A program made the position numbers and the translations under genes. A stretch of DNA of 64,000 nucleotides from Solen grandis (lineage: Eukaryota > Mollusca > Bivalvia > Adapedonta > Solenidae). The stretch lies in assembly GCA_021229015.1 (NCBI GenBank), contig CM037781.1:42666152-42730151 (forward strand). The letters run 5' to 3'. The notes beneath the pieces were generated by a model. The model saw only the letters and a program-made list of their open reading frames with translations. It did not search any database and had not been told where the DNA came from. Positions 22,586 through 34,721 of the stretch are shown here, piece after piece; position 1 is the stretch's first letter; the number at the start of each line of letters is the position of its first letter.

Positions 22586-25170
22586 ATGGAGTCAGGAATT
22601 GGGACTGGGAAGCAATTCGGCTGGCACAGATTACTGCAGTCCACTCTGGGCTGGAACCCGGAGATGGAGTTCCTGCCAGCCTTACCTGCTGCTATCATTC
22701 TATACCTGTCGGTATATCTGATAGGGCAATTCCTTCATGCCACAACGAAACTTCTCATTCCCCACCCACTGAAAAACTTTGTCTTAGACTTTGTGAAAAC
22801 GATGACATTCTGTGCCTATCCATTTGGACATGGGATCATACGGAAATACTATGGGGAACCAGGCTACCTGTGTGCAATGGTGCCCCTTGTGATGCTCACA
22901 GTGACCACCATGCGTGGTGGTTCCGGAAATCCGGTTGACATCTGGTTGTCATATTTTCGGAAGACTATTCCATTGTGGCAGTGTTGTCTACGCTGTTTAA
23001 TCCAGATTTTTGCTGGCTTTTCAGCGTTCCATTTGGGCATGTATGTCCTGAATCTTGAGCTACACCCGATGTACGTGGCACGACTGAAGAACTACTACAG
23101 CAGTTTCTGTACAACCGACCTGAAGGTACCCATATACATGGGCTTCCTGATAGAACTGTGTGGGGTAATATACACCTCCTGGTTGGAGAGTCAGATACTG
23201 TCAAGGAATGCTTTAGTTGATACTTTCCTGAAGGTGCTGAATGCAGGCTTCATCGTGACAATGTGTAAGTGTTTCCATGGTTATCTGAAACTCTTCTTAG
23301 GGGAGTCTCAAATAATAGTAATCCAACGTAGTAAATTTAATGCAATTTTAATCCTTTACTTCATATAGACATATTTTGATACATTGCCAAACAGAGACCC
23401 TGATCAGACTGCTCCAATACAGTAGTTTATAATATAAACAGTCTGCATGACAAAATAAAATCCATCTTCAATTGTAAGTGTAGTTTTTATTTCATATGAA
23501 TTTGTTATGTTCAGTAAATTAATATTCATGAGGTCATACATTTTTACTTGAATATTAATGAGGTAAAGGGTTATCACTCAAACATACAAATCATCCTGAC
23601 AATGATACCTTTGTGATCTATACATTTATTGTATATGATAGATTTTTTTCTTTCATGAGTGTGGTAAGTTTTTCACCTGTCTGTACTCATTATTTCCATT
23701 TCGCTTATAATATCAAAATTTCAGGGGGGCAGTATTGTTGTTGTTTTTTATGCCCCTGAGATCTTGGATCGTGGGCACCAGATGATAATTAGGAATAGTG
23801 CAGTGTCTGAGAACAATAACTCTACCAAGATTTTTTTTTTATTAGTATTATCTCCCTTTATTTTTTAGAAATATTTTTGGGGAGCAAAACTAGTAAGTAA
23901 AAGACTGTAAGAACTTGAAACATATGATAGCAAGTAGGAGCAGTGCAGTAACCAAGAACCATAACTCTGCCTGGTCTGATGATCTGATTATCTCCCTCTA
24001 TTTTATAAATATTTTCTGTCAAGAACACAACTCCTGAACTATTCAAGGTACTGATTTGAAACTTAAAATATAAATAGATAGTGAGTAGCAGAAGTGTATT
24101 GATGATGAAGCAGAACTCTGTGAGTTCAAGATTCTTTTAAAATTAGCTCCCTTTATTTATTTATTTTTTTTATGATTTTTTTGTCTTGAGCATTATTCTA
24201 TTACTATATGGTGTAAAGTCTTTATATGTGACATACTTACTCCACTCATGAATTGACATCAATTATTTGACATCTGATCTTCTCAGACTTGGGCATAGTA
24301 TTTTTCAAACACATCTTGTTTAATTGATTATTTAAAGATTCACAGCCAAATAGCCATTGGTGGTTAGGAATTATGCGGAGTCTTAAGCATTATTTAGTCC
24401 CTAATGAATCCCTTCCTCTTCTATAAATGTTTACTAAATGTGTCTCCAATTTCATTTCAAATTCCAGCTATCTCAGATTGAAAATTTGGGCCCTTGCTGT
24501 AAAGTACAACATATAATTGATTCTTTATTTCAAATTCCACTAATGCTCATCAATTCGCCAATATTTTTCACAACAGTCAGTCAACTGATGACACAAGTTT
24601 GGTATATGTCACTTATCTGTACACTAGTTACATGATTTTTTCTCAACGAAATTGCATGTAATTATAAACTACATTATTGTTGTGTTTTCTTCTATTTCCT
24701 GTTATTTTCATGCTTTTTTCCTGTTGCATGCCTGCGGTAGGTCGGTGGTTCTATCTAGGTACCTCTGGCACTCGGGTAATTAGCTGGATGTTGTTATACG
24801 ATTGAAATACTGTCGCAGTGAAAGTTAACTCTTAAAATCTCAGCCTGATACATGTATGAAAGAATTGTGATTGATTTTTTCAGGTGTACATTTAACAGGA
24901 ATGTACATGCATCCAGCCATGGCTACTGGCCACACCTGGGGGTGTGGTGACACCACAAGACCCACCCACATCCTCATCTACTGGGTGGGGCCTATGATAG
25001 GGGCGTGGCTTGGTGTGCAGCTCAGCAAGAAGTTCAGTTTGAAGTGGCATAAGAAATCGTCAGAAAAGGCAGCTCCATCCCGTGAACACAACGGGTCAGG
25101 AGAGGTAGCAGTCAACGGTCAAGTGAGGAGGAGAAAAATTAGCGGGAAGAGGAAGTTCTTTGCTAATTAA
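22586..25170 (+). CDS. AQP11: Aquaporin-11/12-like channel, two coding exons
   Basis: Coding exons are 22586-23264 (donor GTAAGT at 23265) and 24884-25170 (acceptor TTTTTTCAG), together 321 codons; the split codon at the junction gives Cys227. The protein fits the unorthodox aquaporin-11/12 family (271-295 residues in human), which moves water, glycerol or peroxide across intracellular membranes such as the ER. Several hydrophobic segments are visible from about residue 33. The first pore motif is N115-P-V in GGSGNPVDIW, the second H236-P-A in TGMYMHPAMATG, followed by the family-like HILIYWVGPMIGAWLG. The C-terminus is long and basic (VRRRKISGKRKFF). The first ATG in good context after the upstream acceptor was chosen; an in-frame extension to 22394 is intronic. 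Polyadenylation signals AATAAA lie at 25733 and 25831. The loss of Asn in the second motif is odd; paralogue (11 or 12) is not decided. Confidence 0.85.
23385..23577 (-). mobile_element. Second TTAA-type MITE family, partial copy in aquaporin intron
   Basis: In reverse it starts TAACCCTTTACCTCATTAAT and contains the family landmark TCTGATCAGGGTCTC (as GAGACCCTGATCAGACTGCT on +). Related copies are at 39317, 42251 and about 45130. The far end is missing. Confidence 0.45.
23578..24720. other. Rest of the aquaporin intron
   Basis: AT-rich intron DNA, with a diverged, roughly 130-bp motif repeated about three times at 23750-24150 (text like ATTATCTCCCTTTATTTTTT and AGTGCAGTGTCTGAGAACAA). No exon is seen. 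Confidence 0.45.
24725..24835 (+). mobile_element. SINE fragment, first type
   Basis: Matches the body and tail of the SINE at 3199: GCGGTAGGTCGGTGGTTCTA, TAATTAGCTGGATG, ATTGAAATACTGTCGCAG. The tRNA head is absent. It lies 50 bases before the second aquaporin exon. Confidence 0.75.
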
Positions 25171-25732
25171 ATCAATACTGTGCAATGCAGCTCCAATGCA
25201 GCGCTATATTTGGGTTTGAGGTCTAGATACAGCATATTATGGGACCAAATTAGGACTGTACAGACACACTGTAATCAACTAATGATATAAATTTGGGGTC
25301 CATTGTTGTACAGTGCTCTTTTGTTTTCATGTTAATATTCTGCGACTTACAATGTATATTACCTGTACACAAAGATTGATCTGTCTATCTATATTTTTGG
25401 TAAAGGGGATGAAAGAAGCTGTTAATCCTTACAATGCTGTGGGAACTTGTGACTGACTTTGCAACCAGTGCAGACCAAGATCAGCCTGCACACCCTTGTA
25501 GTCTGATCATGGTCTCTACTAGTTGCTATTAAGTCAATAAATTTTCAGTATGTATGCCTATAGCAATTACATAATGGTGCAGTCCAAAATGAAGAAAGGG
25601 CAAGTCCACTTAAGAAATATAGCATGGTAACGGTGAAATATATATTTTGTTATATTGTAAAAGCATGATTTTATTGTGTAGTATTTTGGTAACGGAAAAT
25701 TACAGTAGTATTTTGTGACGTTTTTAACACCA

Positions 25733-25836
25733 AATAAAAAGCATATACATGCTGTGTATTGAACTATTTTTTATGTAGTTATATTAATTAGAATGGGATA
25801 ATGAAGATTACTGGATTGTATATCATCGTTAATAAA
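25733..25836 (+). terminator. Polyadenylation signals of the aquaporin gene
   Basis: AATAAA at 25733-25738 and again at 25831-25836, 560-660 bases after the stop codon. The spacing gives a plausible 3' UTR; which one is used cannot be told from sequence. Confidence 0.4.
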
Positions 25837-25839
25837 CCA

Positions 25840-27400
25840 TTGTAAATAATGCAAACTCAGCTGAATTTTGTCAAGCCAAAAGGAAAAATACTATCATATA
25901 GAAGGGGTATATCTGTGAATGACCCCTGATTTTGAAAATACTGTTTCTAAGAAACATTTTTCAAAGATTTTTGTTTTATTTATATGATGACTTTCTTTTG
26001 CTCAAGATTTTATTTATAATCTTTACTTCCCATAATGAAAGATCTTTTTTTTAATTGTTATTTTTGATGTATGAATCCAGCATTTGTTGCATTTATCGTA
26101 TTCTACACTGGTGATGTGGATATTTTATTATTCATTTATATTATGATAATGTATTTTAATTATGTATGTATGAAAAATATGACTTCGGAAATATAAGAAA
26201 ACTTTGTTGTTTTCTCTGTATTGTAAAATACAACTTTGAATTAAATTTCTATAATTTTAGAAAGATCACTCAGCATACATGCCATATTTTCAGTATGTCT
26301 CCCAGGGAGATTCTGAAATTTTCACAGGGAGATTTGGGGTCCAGCCAGGGAGATTTTACGACATATATCGAAGAGACGTTCTTAATAAAAAAATTTAAAA
26401 AAAATACACATTTGATTACCCCTTCATTAAATTCATTAACATTTTATATAATATACTGTTTATTGCATTTAATGAAAATACCATATGAAATTTATATGTA
26501 AAAAAAAATACAAAATTTATTAATAAATCTAATTCAAATAGAAACTTAACTTTCCACAAGCACTGTTTTACATTAAATGCAACACTAACTTGTAACCAAT
26601 TGGAGAACATGCCATTTACATGCAAACACATTTAAATTGATATGTACAGTATCTTTGATTTATTGAATGATTTCTGATCATAAGGTTTTAATTAATGGGG
26701 ATGAATAAAGATAAACAGTTAGATCATTTTTAATAATACTTTCACCTTCCGTCTGTGTATTCTTTTTTTCTTAATTAAATTGCTTTTAGCTAAAATATTA
26801 TTTAGCTTAAAATATTAATCGTGTACGGTATGGTGGTATGAAGTGGTTACCCAACTCTTCCGATCATGACATCTCATTATAGTAAATTACTCAGCAGACG
26901 ATATCCCTTGTTTATCAAGTCATTTTCGGTGTGAAAATTGCAATTCATTTGCAATTTATCGCTAGCTGAGGTGTACTTTCTATGATGTGCCAATATGATG
27001 AGTTTTGTTAAGATTTAAATGATTGGTAAACAGTTGATCTAATTATCATTTATTGTTTACACTTCCGGTAAGTAAGGATTAGCTATTCTCCGGGACCTTT
27101 TTTTATCCATGATAAGATTTACGTCTTTATTATAGTGTACCATCCTAACCTTACTCATTCTAGCTTTAGTATTGCCTTGATAGCTGCTAATTACCCGACG
27201 ATAATTGTTTCAACTGATAGAGTGTCCAATCTGCTACCTGTCTGAATTATGCAATTTGATTGGATAAGGACGATCACACATTGCTTGTGGCTGTGTACAG
27301 CACACTGGTCAGGATTGATACTAACACATGTTCTTACGTAATCTTCCTAATGCTGTATCATAGGTCGGTAATAAAATGGATTATACTGAGTTCAAAGGGA
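25840..27400. other. Gene-free AT-rich stretch
   Basis: At 26290-26360 a piece repeats CAGGGAGATT three times and is related to the GGGAGAT palindromes at 27420-27500. No exon is seen. Confidence 0.4.
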
Positions 27401-27419
27401 AACCAGTTTGATTCAAGTC

Positions 27420-27505
27420 AGACCGGGAGGTTTTCACCTCCCGGCGGGAGATCGGGAGACAAGTCGAAATCCCGGGAGATTTAATCTCCCGCCGGGAGAT
27501 ATGGC
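27420..27505. repeat. GC-rich double hairpin in AT-rich DNA
   Basis: CCGGGAGGT at 27423-27431 pairs perfectly with ACCTCCCGG at 27436-27444 across a TTTC loop. Then CGGGAGAT at 27473-27480 pairs with ATCTCCCG at 27484-27491 across TTA, and GCCGGGAGAT follows. The GGGAGAT theme also occurs at 26297-26357. Confidence 0.7.
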
Positions 27506-27686
27506 ATGTATGACTCAGGAAATGGGGGAAACTTGACCAATCTGATAGCATTTCCGAGCATGTCTCTGGCAATATGAAACCTTGCCATTCCCTTTAAACT
27601 TGACTGTGGAAATATTAGGAGGTCATTCGTACAGTGTGATTGTATTCATCCCTCATTATGTACATGTATAGTACTTTGTGGTGATG

Positions 27687-27690
<4 letters not shown>

Positions 27691-27717
<27 letters not shown>
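27691..27717. repeat. (TA)n microsatellite abutting a MITE
   Basis: Pure AT/TA run ending exactly where the reverse MITE begins at TTAA, consistent with insertion at the edge of a TA array. Confidence 0.9.
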
Positions 27718-27721
<4 letters not shown>

Positions 27722-27959
27722 CCCTTTCCCTCATATAGACTCATTTTGACGCACTCAATAGGTACCACATAAAGCCTGATCTGCAGAAAACCACAGTTAA
27801 ACTTTACCAAATTTAATTACAAAATCCTCATTTCCAGACCACTGAGGAGCAGCGAACAGCATAAAACCTGATCAGCCTGCGAGTTACTCGCAGGCTGATC
27901 TGGTTTTATGTTGTTCGCATAGGTCTTTTCATGGTTTTCTCTATGAGGGAAAGGGTTAA
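27718..27959 (-). mobile_element. TTAA hairpin MITE, copy 6, reverse orientation
   Basis: Full-length, TTAA both sides, inverted relative to the other copies. The hairpin is intact (GCCTGCGAGTTACTCGCAGG centre). Confidence 0.9.
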
Positions 27960-28364
27960 ACAGTCTAGGTTATCAAGGTGTTAATGAAGATAACTGTTTT
28001 CATCTTTGACACCTTTTTAATTTAGGGTTTTATGTAAACCTGTAGTAACTACATTAAATTGTATATAAGTGATGAAGCGGTTACAATAGTTTTATGCACC
28101 AAACCCTGGAAATATTTCATTGTTTCTATACAAATATCATTAGATCTCTAATCCATTCTGACAAGGTTTTGTTCTAAATTTTTTTTATTTTTCTTACGTA
28201 GTTAATTTTTTGACTGGTGGCCAGTAGAAGTCCATTGTTTGTTTTTTTAGGATGCTAAATTATTGATTGTTTGGTACGGAGAATCACGATAAGGTACACC
28301 ATGAATAACAGTTACTAGGCACTAGTAGTTATGGATAGGGAATTTTTAGTTTTTAGCTCCCCTG

Positions 28365-28510
28365 CTGTAAGCAGAGATGGCACATAGGGATCACTTTTCA
28401 ATTGTTTGTCTGTGCATCAGTCTGTTACACTTTGTCTGTCACACTTTTTCTATCATGCTTCTTTCAGCAGGAGGCTCATGTGTTCCAAGAAACAGGTGCT
28501 ACATGTATGA
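28365..28510 (+). repeat. Dispersed repeat, partner of 20665-20800
   Basis: CACATAGGGATCACTTTTCA and TCTGTCACACTTTTTCTATC match the copy at 20665-20800 with many substitutions. Confidence 0.5.
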
Positions 28511-28519
28511 TCCAGTCAG

Positions 28520-29100
28520 AAGGTTCTGGTTCTAGTTCAACCCATTAGGGGCAAGAATCTGTCATGACCTTTGGGTAAAGTTTTGTTTTCATTTGAATGT
28601 GTTCAGTTTGATAAAAATTGGCAATAATAACAATAATGGTTTTCATATTTCTGTAACCAGAGTAAGTACACATACTAGTCAGAAAAAAACAACAACATTA
28701 TTTTACTGTAGTCCATTGTTGCATATCTGAAATTGTCTAAATGTTCACTTATATATTTAGATAGTCTTTAAGTTTTATTTTTACATGTATGTTTGTTTCC
28801 TTTTTTTTTTTTAAGGAAAATTTTAATTTAGATTTGTTTAAATGAAAGAACATCAGTTTGTGTAGATAAAATATCAAAACAATGTTATATGTGAGCTAAG
28901 TATTCCTCAGCAGCCTTCATTAGAGAGATATAAATGACACTGGGTGTTTTATTTCTCCACATACATTTTTTTTTTTTTTTTTTTTAAGTATATATAATAT
29001 ACTTAATATACTTAACTATGCAGATTTTATTGTATTTTCTTTGATAGTTTTAACAACAATTATTTTAATTAACATAAGGACATATTATTTTGGTGGGATG
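28520..29100. other. Gene-free stretch
   Basis: AT-rich DNA with a T run at about 28970-28985 and a short TATATA/ACTTAATATACTTAA cluster. No exon or RNA gene is seen. Confidence 0.4.
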
Positions 29101-29310
29101 GTCGATCTGTCCATCGTTAGACCACTACGATTCCGATCAATAACAGAATATTTGGGCCCATATTCCTCAAACATCATAGGGTTATTGGACATGACTAGTA
29201 GATGACCCCTATTGATTTTGGGGTCACTTGGTTGAAGGTCAAGGTCACAGTGACCTAAAATGTGAAAATCGTGTTAGTGGGGCATATGTGTCGTTCTGAC
29301 AACTCTTGTT
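29100..29310 (+). repeat. Repeat end with GAAGGTCAAGGTCACAGTGA
   Basis: It contains GGTCACTTGGTTGAAGGTCA, AGGTCACAGTGACC and GTGGGGCATATGTGTCGTTC. A related GAAGGTCAAGGTCACC occurs at 44657. This is a common type of invertebrate dispersed repeat; the family is not named here. Confidence 0.5.
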
Positions 29311-29640
29311 TTATGAATCACTTTATTACTGTTTTGCATATTATAACTGAACATTAAAAAAAAGAGAATTTTTTAAAGCAAAGAAGTTTGATGGTCTCAA
29401 TTTCTCTTATTCATAACTGAATATCATAATCAGGGTTTTCCATATTGCCAATTTTGACCCTCAAATTTTTCTCTGTATCTTTATATGAAGAGGGTTACTT
29501 GAAACCCCTTTTACAAACAATCTTGGGAGTTGGCTCAAATTCCACCAACAATACTTAGCGCTAAGTAATACTTAAATTCTTAAACTAGGTAGATACACAT
29601 TCCACCATTACTATTTAATGAAATATTCAAGTACACAACT

Positions 29641-29860
29641 TGGTATAGCTCCCTTGCTTGGCGCTCAGCATATAAGGGTAGTTCCAGGACTGGTTCGCCT
29701 GGTGTCAGGATACGGTAATGTGATTGTGTGTGGTATCATGTCACATGTCTACGGCGTGATACTGCAGTATGGCAGCACTATATCTGTCTCAAGTAGGCAT
29801 TGTCTCCAAATGACTGAAATACTGTCAGTGGGACATTAAACCCAATAAACAAACAAACAG
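29641..29860 (+). mobile_element. SINE, second type, 5'-truncated
   Basis: It starts inside the body (TGGTATAGCTCCCTTGCTTG, GCTCAGCATATAAGGGTAGT) and ends with ATGACTGAAATACTGTCAGT, GGGACATTAAACCC and an AATAAACAAACAAACA tail. The tRNA head is missing, as expected of 5'-truncated retroposition. Confidence 0.8.
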
Positions 29861-29861
29861 T

Positions 29862-31890
29862 ACATGACTAAGCTGAAATGAATTATAACCTTAATAACTA
29901 ACAATAATTGTTAAAAAATGAAATATTTCTTTTAGAGAAACAATACTAATGAAATTCACCCTTAAGTATTTCAGTTTTATTTAGCACTAAGAATTGTTGG
30001 TGGAATTCAACCCTGGGAATATATGAGTATGATGCATAATTCCAGCCACTGCATGGAAAAGTAAGCTTTAGAATGGAAATATTCTTGTTTTTCTGAGCCT
30101 TGCAAAAATTTGAGCATATTATTTTTTCCGTACGAGTTCTCAGAATAATGCTGCTTTACTGTATTATCGTATAGAAGAAAAAAACAACGAAAAAGTTCAA
30201 ATGTGAGAGGAGAATTCCCAGGACATATTTTGGAATTTTAAGATATTTCTTTCCAGTGATTTTACCATATCTGAATCTCGTGACACAGAACCATAATCAA
30301 ACAGGATGAATTGATTTATATTTTTCTTTTTTATTTCAATTATAAATATTAAATTTCGAACAATTTGTACTACAATATTTTTGGACTACAATTAATGAAT
30401 TTAATGCTCATGGCAGGCAAATATTTGTGACAGAAATAACTGGACATTCAGATCAACCCTATTGGAATTTTCATCGGACCAGCACCTTTCAGAATGTTTG
30501 AAAGTTATACCTGTAATCTTCTGAATATCTTAATATTTTATGTATGAATTGCTTGTTCAATTACAGAAATCATGCTGACCGTATTTATTATTTAGTTATG
30601 TATACATGAAACTGTATCAGACTACTTTAACTCCAAAGAGCAGTCAATTCCATCTTATAGGTAAATCAGATATTGTTTAGTTTTCATTCTGTCCCCTTGC
30701 ATTGAAATAATACCAAGTTTGATGAGTATTAAAGTGGCCAGGAGGTTAAACTGCTGTATTTATTTTGTAATCCATTTCATTCTTAAAGTATGTCATGTAT
30801 TTATTTCTATCTTACCTATTTTTTGGTTGGGAATATTCTATTTTTGAAAGTTTGATCAATTCCCAGTGCTCACTGTTGAATTATAATTGCTAATTTACTG
30901 CTAACTTTCTACAGACTGTCGTTGTATTTATCTATTAGATAGAATTTATTTTTTATATAGTTATACAGGTGAGACACTTAGTGTCAGAATTGTCAGTGTC
31001 AACATTTCAGATATCTTGCCTTATTTTGAAAATCCAGACATTATTCTCTTTGATAAGGCAGCAGTAAGTTTTCACACTTTCTTTGATTAGGTCTCTTCTC
31101 TATTTATTAAAACTTGTGTCACTTTTTTCGCAAAAACATTACAAACTTAAATGTTAGAGTTAAAACTGACAAATGACAGTGGGATGGAGTGCATTTTGCA
31201 AACAGGTACTCAGAGAGGATAATTATTTCTGTTTACTGTCTTGGACCTTTTTCAATGTTCTGCAGGATATCTGGATTTTTCACAGAGGGGGGGGGGAGGT
31301 TAAGGTAAAGAGATGAAAAGCTACACAGGATTATTATAATCAATTATCATAAATATAAGAACATACCGGTAATTTTGATAGAATAATGAAATCAATACCA
31401 TAAGCTATCACAAAAATAAATGTTTTGATTCATGTTTAGTGTTCATCATGTTCTGTTTGATGTCACTGTTTCTAGTGTTTTCAGTTTTCTATTCAGTCTA
31501 AGAATGATATAAATGCATTTGTGTATGATTGAATGTATGCATATACATGTTAATTCATATCGCGAGTTGAAACTTATGAAGTTGCTGTTGTTGACATAGT
31601 GAATCTGACCTGCATTTGTTTAATATATTTGACAAACCACATTTTCATATAATGTTTGAATCTACATTTATTTAAGTATTTTGCTTGAAAATTATATGAA
31701 GAAGATAATTAAGAAAAACGAAATGAAAATAGTTTTGGTTTTTTTCTAATTTGTCTATAATCATGTTTTATCAGGTTTTGAACCCTTTTTAGATTTTTTA
31801 TTTTTATTTTTGAGTACCTATAATGAAGGTACATTTTACTAGTCTATGAAGATTGGCTGGGACACGTGTTTGTTGTTGTTGTTGTTGTTG
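29862..31890. other. Gene-free AT-rich stretch
   Basis: No exon or RNA gene is seen. There is a short G10 run at about 31287 and a (TTG)n run at 31870-31890 just before the element end at 31894. Confidence 0.4.
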
Positions 31891-31893
31891 TTT

Positions 31894-32460
31894 TTAGCTC
31901 ACCTGAGCACGCTGCTCAAAGGGTGAGCAGTGTGATCACCTTCCATCCTTTGTCATTGCCAACAATTTGTTTTAAAAGGCATCTTCTCAAAATTCATTGA
32001 GCAGAAATTGATCCCTGGGTGGCCCTCTACCATCATTCTAGAACCGACTGCAAAACTGATCTAAGTTCATATAGACATAGAGGGATATGGAAGTGATTGG
32101 GGATCAGCCCTCAAATTAGGAAGTTGCACCTTTGAAATAAAAAATGTGCCTTCCAGGGTATTTATTTTTGTTTTGAAAATGTTTTATTTTTTCTAAGGCC
32201 ATTGATTAGAATTTGAATTTTATTTTGCACCATATGATCACCTTATGGCCCTTTAAGTTTACCCTTTTATTGCTAAAATGAAGTTGATCCTTTTAAAAAT
32301 GAGGCACCTAGAGGGTCAGATAGTTTTCATATTTAACTAGTTGCTGTGAAAGGTCATCAGGTAAAATCCAGTGACCTGAAAAAAAAAAGACTGATGGTAC
32401 CTAGGTTAGAGATCTAGGGTCATCACAGCCCTCGTTAAGTTTTAGTTTTACAATGATTGG
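31894..32460 (+). repeat. Repeat beginning TTAGCTCACCTGAGCAC
   Basis: One GCTCACCTGAG end, followed by an inverted partial GGGTGAGCAGTG, then diverged repeat sequence containing GTGACCTG. A right-hand partner end is not visible, so this copy is probably truncated. It is related to 16106-16937 and 35378-36347. Confidence 0.45.
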
Positions 32461-32464
32461 ACAC

Positions 32465-33290
32465 AATGTGATAACTTTCGAGATTTCTTTAATTTGTACC
32501 TTTCATAATTATGATTGTTAACTGTTTGTTTTTAACCAGTTATGTCTTTTTCTCTGTATTTATTCTAGAAAGTATATCTAAAAAATCGATAGTTATTCAA
32601 AGATTAATTAATTTTAAGTTTGATTTATATGATACAAAATGATTTATATGATACAAAATATTACTTTTATATGTGTATTTTGTGTCGCTTCTTGTTTGAA
32701 ATCCATAAGATATTTTGTAGCTTTAAACATGTATACATGTAGTCATTTTAAAATAAGGTTATAATCCAAACATTGTAGTCATTTGATGACTTCCATTCAT
32801 ATTAAATTCAACTATAATTGGATAATTATAATAGAGATGTTAGTGTTCCATTAATCATGTGTGCATTTGTATGATTGACTTTCATATGGTTTTGGTACTT
32901 GTTGGTGTTATGTGCCACTGTCTTTGTTTCATCAACTCTAAGTAAATCAAGGACATAAAACAGCTTCTATATTCATAGGTAGTTACCATAATTTTGAACC
33001 AAGCCCTGGAAATGACATGTTATTACAAGTAGTTGAAAATAAAAATTTTTATATATGAATAGTCAAACCTGTCTTAAGCAGTCAACCATGGAACAAGAGA
33101 AAACGGCCATTTAACAGAGATGGCTGCTTAATGAAGGTTAGACATTAACAAAATGCTAATTTGGTGATATTAAAACTAACATGTTAAATGCAGGTTGGCC
33201 GCTTTATAGAGGTTACCACTAATACAGGTTCACCTGATTATCTGTTGTAATATCCTTATATCTACATCCAGGTTTGAAGCAAAATCAACA
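32465..33290. other. Gene-free stretch
   Basis: AT-rich DNA with a short direct duplication (GATTTATATGATACAAAAT twice at about 32621-32659). No exon is seen. Confidence 0.4.
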
Positions 33291-33532
33291 TTAACCCTTT
33301 CCCTCATAGAGGACACCATGAAAAGACCTATGCGAACAGCATAAAACCAGATCAGCCTGCGAGTAACTCGCAGGCTGATCAGGTTTTATGCTGTTCGCTG
33401 CTCCTCAGTGGTCTGGAAATGAGGATTTTGTAATTAAATTTGGTAAAGTTTAACTGTGGTTTTCTGCAGATCAGGCTTTATGTGATACCTATTGAGGGCG
33501 TCAAAATGAGTATATATGAGGGAAAGGGTTAA
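33291..33532 (+). mobile_element. TTAA hairpin MITE, copy 7
   Basis: Full-length, TTAA at both ends, inverted CCCTTTCCCTCATA ends and intact 67-nt hairpin. Confidence 0.9.
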
Positions 33533-33845
33533 TGTATTCCCAGCTTGAGCTCTTGGTGCATTCTATTTGATCTCCTCAGATGTGAAAATACGGTGTTAAA
33601 ATAATATAGATATCATTGTTTATGTATTTGTTAACGTTCATACTCACATCTGTATAAATCCAACAGGTCTTGCTCATTTAAAATAGCTGATGATATCTAT
33701 CATTAATAAAGATTATTTTCTGGACTTGCATTTTCTTGTTGGTCTTTCTTTTCTGTTTCTGTTTAAAGTGTGAAATGATTGTTCTTTACTCACTAAAGTA
33801 GAAATATCACTAAAGGTTATGATTTACCCAGCATCCCACCTTGTT

Positions 33846-34470
33846 AGTCCCCTACCAGTGTTTACACCGGAGGGGACAATAGGTTTGCCCTCCGTTCGTC
33901 TGTCCGGAAATCTGGATCCTGCAATAACTTAACAAGGGTCAGGACTGCCACAAAATACGCCCATCACAGTATGGGGACTCTCAGAAATAGCTCAGAGAAA
34001 CAAGCTATTGTCTCCTAAATCCCATTAGTTAATGAATGTTACTTATTAAAACAATCATGTTGAAACATTTCCATTAATTTGAAGGAAAATGTCTCTTTTA
34101 ACTTATTCAAGTGTTCAAGGGCCATAACTTTTAAGTCTTTCACGCGATAATGCTGGATATCGAACTCATCCGTGATATTATGCCATGCACATGTGTGAAA
34201 AGTTTGAAAAGGATTGGGCTAACGGTATTGAAGTTAGAGCCTGGACAATCACAATTTCAAGTATTTTGTGTACGTCAAGGGCCATAACTTATAAGTCATT
34301 CAAGCGATAATGCTGGATATCAAACTCATCCGAGATATTATGGCCATGCACATGTGTGGAAAGTTTGAAAAGGATTGGGCAAACGGTATTGAAGTTAGAG
34401 CCCGGACAACAAATGTTCCACGCCCGCCCGCCGTTCACATAATACGCCCCATCTTAAGATGGGCGTATAA
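33846..34470 (+). repeat. Composite repeat with internal 166-bp duplication and palindromic end
   Basis: It begins AGTCCCCTACCAGTG and GGAGGGGACAATAGG and has the CCTCCGTTCGTCTGTCCGG motif. A unit with CAAGGGCCATAACTT, GCGATAATGCTGGATATC and CCATGCACATGTGTG occurs twice, at about 34110 and 34276. The right end carries the palindrome CGCCCCATCTTAAGATGGGC at 34445-34465, after CGCCCGCCCGCCGTT. Related ATACGCCCATCACAGTATGGG text lies at 33957. Non-coding. Confidence 0.6.
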
Positions 34471-34721
34471 AAACCATTTAAGATAATATTTTGAAAATTG
34501 GTATATGAATAGATGGCAGTATGGATATTCTGCACGTAATTTTTTTTATCTCAGACCAAAATTTTGGTTGCTATGGTAACGGAAAAATTATGCGACTCAT
34601 CAGTAGGGGACTCATGTGTTGCATGCAACACCAGTTACTTGTCATCTTGTGATGTGAGTGTTGGACAGGAGATGACAGGATGGAACCTGACAAGCCTGAT
34701 TTCAATACAGCTCCAATTGAT

